Shown here: one piece after another, positions 59,461 through 64,000 of the stretch
Layout: each line of letters opens with the position of its first letter
Position numbering within the stretch: position 1 is the first letter of the stretch
DNA from: Maricaulis sp963975345
GTDB lineage: Bacteria; Pseudomonadota; Alphaproteobacteria; Caulobacterales; Maricaulaceae
DNA length: 64,000 bases
Direction of reading: 5' to 3'
Assembly: GCF_963975345.1 (NCBI RefSeq)
Contig: NZ_CAXBGE010000005.1
Coordinates: 1 to 64,000, forward strand
Notes under the pieces: model-generated
What the model saw: the letters and a program-made list of their open reading frames with translations, nothing else
Told to the model about the DNA's origin: nothing
Databases searched by the model: none
Position numbers and translations under genes: made by a program

Positions 59461-60486
59461 TCAAGGATTGAGCGCGCGGCGAGCGTTCTCAATCATTGCC
59501 TGCTGATATTCGATAACGTTCTGTGCCTCTGTCCGGTCATCACGTAGAGCATCCAGTTCTGCTTTGACCGTTTCTAAAGATTTCGCAGGAACCCAGTTCA
59601 AGTTCGCACTGACGTCCGCAGCTTCCCCCTCGGGCACGGGTTCACCTGGAAGACCCTCGGCGTGGGTTGGCAGCGGAGGCTGAAACTTGCCGCTCTGGGC
59701 TTCTGGCAGCCCCGTCGTCATCTCAATTCCCGTCGGCAAAGCCAGAACATTGAGCTCCACGGCGCCGCCGAATATGTTCACTGTGTTGTTTTGGAAATTG
59801 CTTGTGTTGAACGGGTTGGATACGTGCCAGTATAATTTGTACCCGATCTTGTTGAGCATCGAGTGAATTTCAGCAAAATTCCTATCGCTATTCTGTTCAA
59901 AATATATAATGGGGTTGTGACGCTTGATTGTCTCAACAGAGCCATTCAGGACATCCAACTCCATTCCCTCAACGTCAATCTTGATCAGATCGCATCTGAT
60001 GAGATTCATGTCGTCGATGCGGATCACCGGCAAGCTTGTCATGACGGCGCGTTTGGAGACGACCGCTTCCCGTTCCACCGTAAAGCTTTCTGCGCCAAAA
60101 TTTTCGCTGTTCTTGTCTGGTGAAGCGACGTAGGGGGAAACGTTCTGCTTGCTGCTCGCGAGCGCATTCAACGCAACCACCCGACCCTGCATTTGGTTCA
60201 TGACGATATTGGAGGCGAGCAAAACGTGAACTTCCGGCTGGGCTTCAACAGAAATGACAAACCCCTCCGATCCAACATGTTGAGCAAAAGCGACCGAGTG
60301 AGTCCCGACATTTGCGCCAACGTCGATTACAAATGACCCGGATTTCAAGTACTGGCGGATCTGTGAAATTTCACTCTCGGCCCATTCTCCATACTGTCTG
60401 AGCGAGGCGCCAATACATGCGTCTGATTCGTAATGCGCAAATAAACCGTGACGGGTCGCGTAAAATGCAACTTGACTCATAAGCAA
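59461..60486 (-). CDS. FkbM family methyltransferase
   Basis: The 341-aa protein has the SAM-binding motif SFVIDVGANVGTHSVAFAQH (near 51-70), VISVEAQPEVHVLLASNIVM, and the FkbM motif RCDLIKIDVEGMELDVLNGS (near 165-184). The last 50 residues look like a coiled coil (SLETVKAELDALRDDRTEAQ). FkbM enzymes O-methylate sugars or antibiotics; here the sugar is presumably part of the surface polysaccharide. Transcribed away from the large glycosyltransferase. Confidence 0.9.
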   Translation of the reverse strand: MLMSQVAFYATRHGLFAHYESDACIGASLRQYGEWAESEISQIRQYLKSGSFVIDVGANVGTHSVAFAQHVGSEGFVISVEAQPEVHVLLASNIVMNQMQGRVVALNALASSKQNVSPYVASPDKNSENFGAESFTVEREAVVSKRAVMTSLPVIRIDDMNLIRCDLIKIDVEGMELDVLNGSVETIKRHNPIIYFEQNSDRNFAEIHSMLNKIGYKLYWHVSNPFNTSNFQNNTVNIFGGAVELNVLALPTGIEMTTGLPEAQSGKFQPPLPTHAEGLPGEPVPEGEAADVSANLNWVPAKSLETVKAELDALRDDRTEAQNVIEYQQAMIENARRALNP

Positions 60487-60930
60487 TCCACTTCAAGAAG
60501 CTCTGCGTCCGGTCGGATCGCGGAGGAGATGACGCTGCGCTGATTTCTCCAGCCAGAGCAGGATTAACGTCAATTATTGCCGGCGTCCACTCATTCAATG
60601 GCCAGCTTCGCAGTGCAAAATTCCTACAATCCATCCAGAGGCTCACACGAGAGGCTCACATTTTTGGGGCGGGTCTCGTGTGGGAACATGTTGCCATTGC
60701 AACGCCCTCAGCGCCGGGCATAGTCCGCCTGCGTGGTCCTGGTCCAAACTGTCACGAAACTCCTATTTCGACACACGGGATTGAGTCGTGAGTTGTAATG
60801 GACTGAAATCACCCAACTACTTTCGAAATTGATCTGTCAACGGTTGTTCAAGCCGCTGTATTCCTTATTGAGTTCTAGGTTTCTTTACTGTACCCACTTG
60901 CGCTGGTGAAGCATGCGGGGAGGGCGCTGG
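60487..60930. other. Divergent intergenic region between FkbM and glycosyltransferase genes
   Basis: 444 bp without a gene. It contains a short direct duplication of GAGGCTCACA (60638-60647 and 60651-60660) and a Shine-Dalgarno GGAGGG before 60931. Promoters for both flanking genes are presumably here; I cannot assign -10/-35 elements with confidence. Confidence 0.6.
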
Positions 60931-63900
60931 ATGCCTGGTGGTTCGGATCGTCAATTGAGAATTCTATTGCTTGACACCAAGCATGAGAATCCAAACCACT
61001 ATATCGTACTCGGTATCAAAGCTGCCTTGGCCGCTCACCCGCGAGTCGCTGCAGTGAAGCTCGTAGGGTATGCCGACTTGATCGGCGAAGCTCGAAAGGC
61101 GGATTTTGATATCTGCCTCGCCGTGGATGGAGAAGCCATCGCCTTTGATATCTTGGTCAGAGTCCGCCCCCTGGTGAAGCGTATGGTGCTGTGGACGTTC
61201 GATGACCCGTACGAACGCGACCGCACCATTCCACTGGCCTCGTTGTTTGACCTCGTCTTCACTAACGACGAAGGCAGTGTCACGGCTTACCCGGACAACA
61301 CCTTCCACCTGCCGCTGGCGGCGTCGCCCGATCAGGAAGTCAGGTCCATTCCCTCCAACAATTCCCAATACAAGTACGATATATCATTCATTGGCTCGGC
61401 GTGGCCCAATCGCGTGCAGTTTCTTAGGAAACTCATGCGCGTGATGCCGGATCTCAAGCACCGTTTCGTGCTTCACTATAATGAATTCTTGCCAGCATCT
61501 TACCTGGACCTTCCCGACAGCTCGTATGTGGGTTCAGTATCTCACCACGACTTTGCGGAAATTTCCAACCAATCCCGGATCAATCTCACCCTCCATCGCG
61601 AATTTTCGGGAGACGGTCTGAACCCTTGCGCAAGCACGCCGGGCCCGCGCCTATTTGAGGTCGGCCTTGCGGGTGGCTACCAATTGATCGACATCAATGA
61701 AACCCCCGTGGACAAATATTACAAGGCGGGTTTGGAAGTCGATGTCTTCAACAATTTCAACGATTGTATCGACCTGATCCGCGACCGTTTGGCGAATCCC
61801 AAGAAGCGCATCGAGATGGCTCGTGCCGCTCAGAGGCACACCCGGGCCCAACACCTATACGCCAATCGAGTTCGAGAGATCTTCGAGAGATTGGACGCGC
61901 TTCCAGACGAGAATCCCGCCGTGGCCAGCACAAGGGCGCCTCACAAGCCGCGCCTCTTGTTCGTGACGCACAACACGATCGCGAACGGCAATTTCGGCGG
62001 GGTGGAAGTTTATCAGGAAACCGTCGCCAACGAGCTTCGAAACGAATATGAAATTTTCTACTACCGGCCCAACCCGCAGGCCAAGAAGCTTGGGGTGCTG
62101 GAATTCATTCTGACTGACGATAGACACAGGCCACTCCATCGCGTTCACGCACCAGAGATGGATTTCGTCCGGATCATGAGTCAACCGGTGATCGAGGGGG
62201 CGTTCTCACGCCTGCTGGTCGACTATGAAATCGAGCTGATCCACTACCACCATCTGATCCACCATCCGATCACCTTGCCGCTGATTTCCAGGTTGCAGGG
62301 AATTCCATCAGTATTCACCACGCACGACTTCTATATAGTCTGTTCCCGGTTCAATCTGCTCAACGCGCGGAACGAGTATTGCGACATCGCAAACCATCCC
62401 CTTTCGTTATGTGACAATTGCCTGTCGTCCGGGGAGGGGGTGCCTGACGGTTCGCAAGCATATCGCCGCTATCTGGCCCGCGAGGTCATCAAGGCGTTCG
62501 ACCATGTCATCGCAAACACTCCCTCTGCGCAACGGGTCTTTTCGAGCGTTTATCCAGAATTGGCCGAGGGCGATTCTCTCACCCAGCTTGGCCCGTCCTT
62601 GCCAAATGTTACGCCGTTTGTTCCCTCCGCGCGAAAAGAAACGAAGCGGGAAATTGAAGGCGCAAAAGCTCGGCCGCTGCGCGTTGTCTTTTTTGGTAAT
62701 TTTTCGCGTATCAAAGGTGCGGACGATTTCCTGGCCGCCGCCGGCATGCTGTGCGACTCAAACATCAAGTTCACGATATGCGGGAGAATAGATGCGGAAT
62801 ATCACCCGGTTCTCAAGGACCTGAAGCTTCAAAATGTTGAGGTTCGCGGCGCCTTTTCACCTGGCGAACTTGATCTGACGGAGTTCGATGTCGCCCTGAT
62901 AATCTCTATCTGGCCGGAGACTTACTGCATCACTCTATCTGAAGCCTGGCGCGCTGGCGTTGTGCCCATCGCAACTCAGATTGGCGCGCTCGCCGACCGC
63001 ATCAAACCGAACGTCAATGGTTTTACTGTCCCGCCCCACGGGATCGGCGAGATCGTGGAGCTTTTGCAGCAAATGGAAGCTGACCGGTCGTTGCTGGATG
63101 ACATACGCGCGAATATTACCCCCGATCTCTGGTTAACGCCCGAACAACACTGCAACGCCCTACGAGATATTTACGCCAGGCTGTTGAACGCCCACCCCGC
63201 CGCCCGCCCCGCCGGGGGGGGCTGGCGCTCGCCAAACCTGCCACCAGTCGACATCAGACTCGCCAACGTCAAACTCAATTCTCCAAACTGGACGACCCCC
63301 GCCGATGTCCCCGGACCGCCTCTGCCAAGTCCTCTACGCCCCCACATGAACCCTCTTTGGAATTCTTTCCGGGCGCTAAAGAAAGAGTTTTCGGACGGGC
63401 GAGTTTCAGTTGACACATCTCACTTCCTGCATGTGGATCATATCATTCATGATGGCCAGCCATTGGGCGACAGTCGGCTGCAGCCATTGAAGCTGCCTCC
63501 GGCGCGCACCGGGCTATCGCTTGTAGGCTGGCTGCAGTCGAGTTCCTTGGACGCGTGTGATGACATCCGATTGCTTGCCCGGTCGGCAAATGGAGACATG
63601 ATTCAGCGCCGCGTCACTCTGAACGAGCGTTCGGATCTGCTGCAAGCCTTCCCCGGTCAAGCGTGCACCGGATACGCAACAGAACCATTGCCCGTGGAAA
63701 TGCTCGACTCTGGAGTCTATTCGCTTGAACTTTCCCTCGTGCGGCATGGGCGGCGAGTTCTATTCCCCTTCCCGTTGGCTCTAATTTGTTCGAAATTCGG
63801 TGTATTACTTATTCCAACCACTGCAGGCCAAACGACTCAAATCCAGGTAGACGTCCCATTGATCGAAGGCCCATCCGAATCTCGCAAGATGCACATTCCC

Positions 63901-64000
63901 CGTGGGGTTGTGGTCGTCGATGAACTTTCCGTTAAAGCGAGCAATGCGTTCGGCAATCCCTTGGGGTCGACTTCCAAGGTCACGCTGCAACCAGAGCGCC
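60931..64000 (+). CDS. Large two-domain glycosyltransferase, truncated by the window edge
   Basis: The frame runs from ATG 60931 (GGAGGG 8 bp before) to the window end without a stop: at least 1,023 codons. The first part (about 1-330) resembles CgeB/Glycos_trans_1_2-type transferases (YDISFIGSAWPNRVQFLRKL, PGPRLFEVGLAGGYQLIDI). A second GT4-type domain spans about 340-760 (TRAPHKPRLLFVTHNTIANG, RPLRVVFFGNFSRIKGADDF, PETYCITLSEAWRAGVVPIA with the E-x7-E donor site). From about 830 a further beta-rich domain starts (SLVGWLQSSSLDACDDIRLL). It probably builds the surface polysaccharide exported by the ABC system. The C-terminus is not visible. Confidence 0.85.
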   Translation, partial: MPGGSDRQLRILLLDTKHENPNHYIVLGIKAALAAHPRVAAVKLVGYADLIGEARKADFDICLAVDGEAIAFDILVRVRPLVKRMVLWTFDDPYERDRTIPLASLFDLVFTNDEGSVTAYPDNTFHLPLAASPDQEVRSIPSNNSQYKYDISFIGSAWPNRVQFLRKLMRVMPDLKHRFVLHYNEFLPASYLDLPDSSYVGSVSHHDFAEISNQSRINLTLHREFSGDGLNPCASTPGPRLFEVGLAGGYQLIDINETPVDKYYKAGLEVDVFNNFNDCIDLIRDRLANPKKRIEMARAAQRHTRAQHLYANRVREIFERLDALPDENPAVASTRAPHKPRLLFVTHNTIANGNFGGVEVYQETVANELRNEYEIFYYRPNPQAKKLGVLEFILTDDRHRPLHRVHAPEMDFVRIMSQPVIEGAFSRLLVDYEIELIHYHHLIHHPITLPLISRLQGIPSVFTTHDFYIVCSRFNLLNARNEYCDIANHPLSLCDNCLSSGEGVPDGSQAYRRYLAREVIKAFDHVIANTPSAQRVFSSVYPELAEGDSLTQLGPSLPNVTPFVPSARKETKREIEGAKARPLRVVFFGNFSRIKGADDFLAAAGMLCDSNIKFTICGRIDAEYHPVLKDLKLQNVEVRGAFSPGELDLTEFDVALIISIWPETYCITLSEAWRAGVVPIATQIGALADRIKPNVNGFTVPPHGIGEIVELLQQMEADRSLLDDIRANITPDLWLTPEQHCNALRDIYARLLNAHPAARPAGGGWRSPNLPPVDIRLANVKLNSPNWTTPADVPGPPLPSPLRPHMNPLWNSFRALKKEFSDGRVSVDTSHFLHVDHIIHDGQPLGDSRLQPLKLPPARTGLSLVGWLQSSSLDACDDIRLLARSANGDMIQRRVTLNERSDLLQAFPGQACTGYATEPLPVEMLDSGVYSLELSLVRHGRRVLFPFPLALICSKFGVLLIPTTAGQTTQIQVDVPLIEGPSESRKMHIPRGVVVVDELSVKASNAFGNPLGSTSKVTLQPER

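Overview
The window looks like the chromosome of a GC-rich alphaproteobacterium. I infer a Maricaulis/Hyphomonas-like marine bacterium from the gene mix: a CC0125/CC1285-type lipoprotein, DUF2793 and DUF2891 proteins, the initiator tRNA lying next to an rRNA operon, and TonB-dependent uptake genes beside peptidases. The genus is inference, not something the sequence proves.

Layout. 1-600: the 3' end of 23S rRNA, a 5S rRNA and a strong terminator. 664-2108: a 2OG-Fe(II) oxygenase gene on the minus strand, then an initiator-type tRNA-Met (CAT) with its own promoter. 2064-9645: a compact integrative element of about 7.5 kb inserted in the anticodon loop of that tRNA and bounded by 45-bp identical direct repeats. 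It carries an AT-rich Septu-like pair (PtuA ATPase and PtuB HNH nuclease), a ScoMcrA-like SRA-HNH nuclease, a replication-initiation-factor protein, a DUF736 protein, an AlpA-like excisionase candidate, an unknown 244-aa protein and a P4-type tyrosine integrase. Two structured intergenic hairpins, possible origin or regulatory sites, and matching arm-type repeats at both ends complete it.

9.7-24 kb is core metabolism: DUF202 protein; formaldehyde detoxification (adhC, fghA, divergent LysR); a DksA/TraR zinc finger; a GNAT; a thrA-thrB-thrC operon behind a Thr-codon-rich leader peptide and terminator, which reads as a threonine attenuator; ATP-dependent PEP carboxykinase; DUF2891; pirin; and an M28 peptidase. 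The thrA product is an aspartokinase-homoserine dehydrogenase fusion that seems to lack ACT domains. 24.1-30.6 kb is a copper resistance cluster (CueR, its operator, CopA ATPase, multicopper oxidase with Met/His repeats, CopB, PepSY protein). 30.8-35.9 kb is wecB-nfrB-nfrA, a complete set for an N4-receptor-type, c-di-GMP-linked exopolysaccharide.

36-50.9 kb holds hydrolases (esterase lipoprotein, Tat-exported amidase with a TTG start, nitrilase, S9 peptidase), two GSTs, a small protein resembling the RNA polymerase alpha C-terminal domain, an undescribed membrane/secreted two-gene unit, a TonB-dependent receptor, and envelope proteins with BON/OmpA-like and helix-hairpin-helix domains. 51-54.6 kb is methylmalonyl-CoA mutase (mutA-mutB). 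55.4-64 kb is a lower-GC surface-polysaccharide region: a KpsMT/Wzm-Wzt-type ABC exporter, decayed sequence with an IS630-like transposase remnant, an FkbM methyltransferase and a large double-domain glycosyltransferase that runs off the window.
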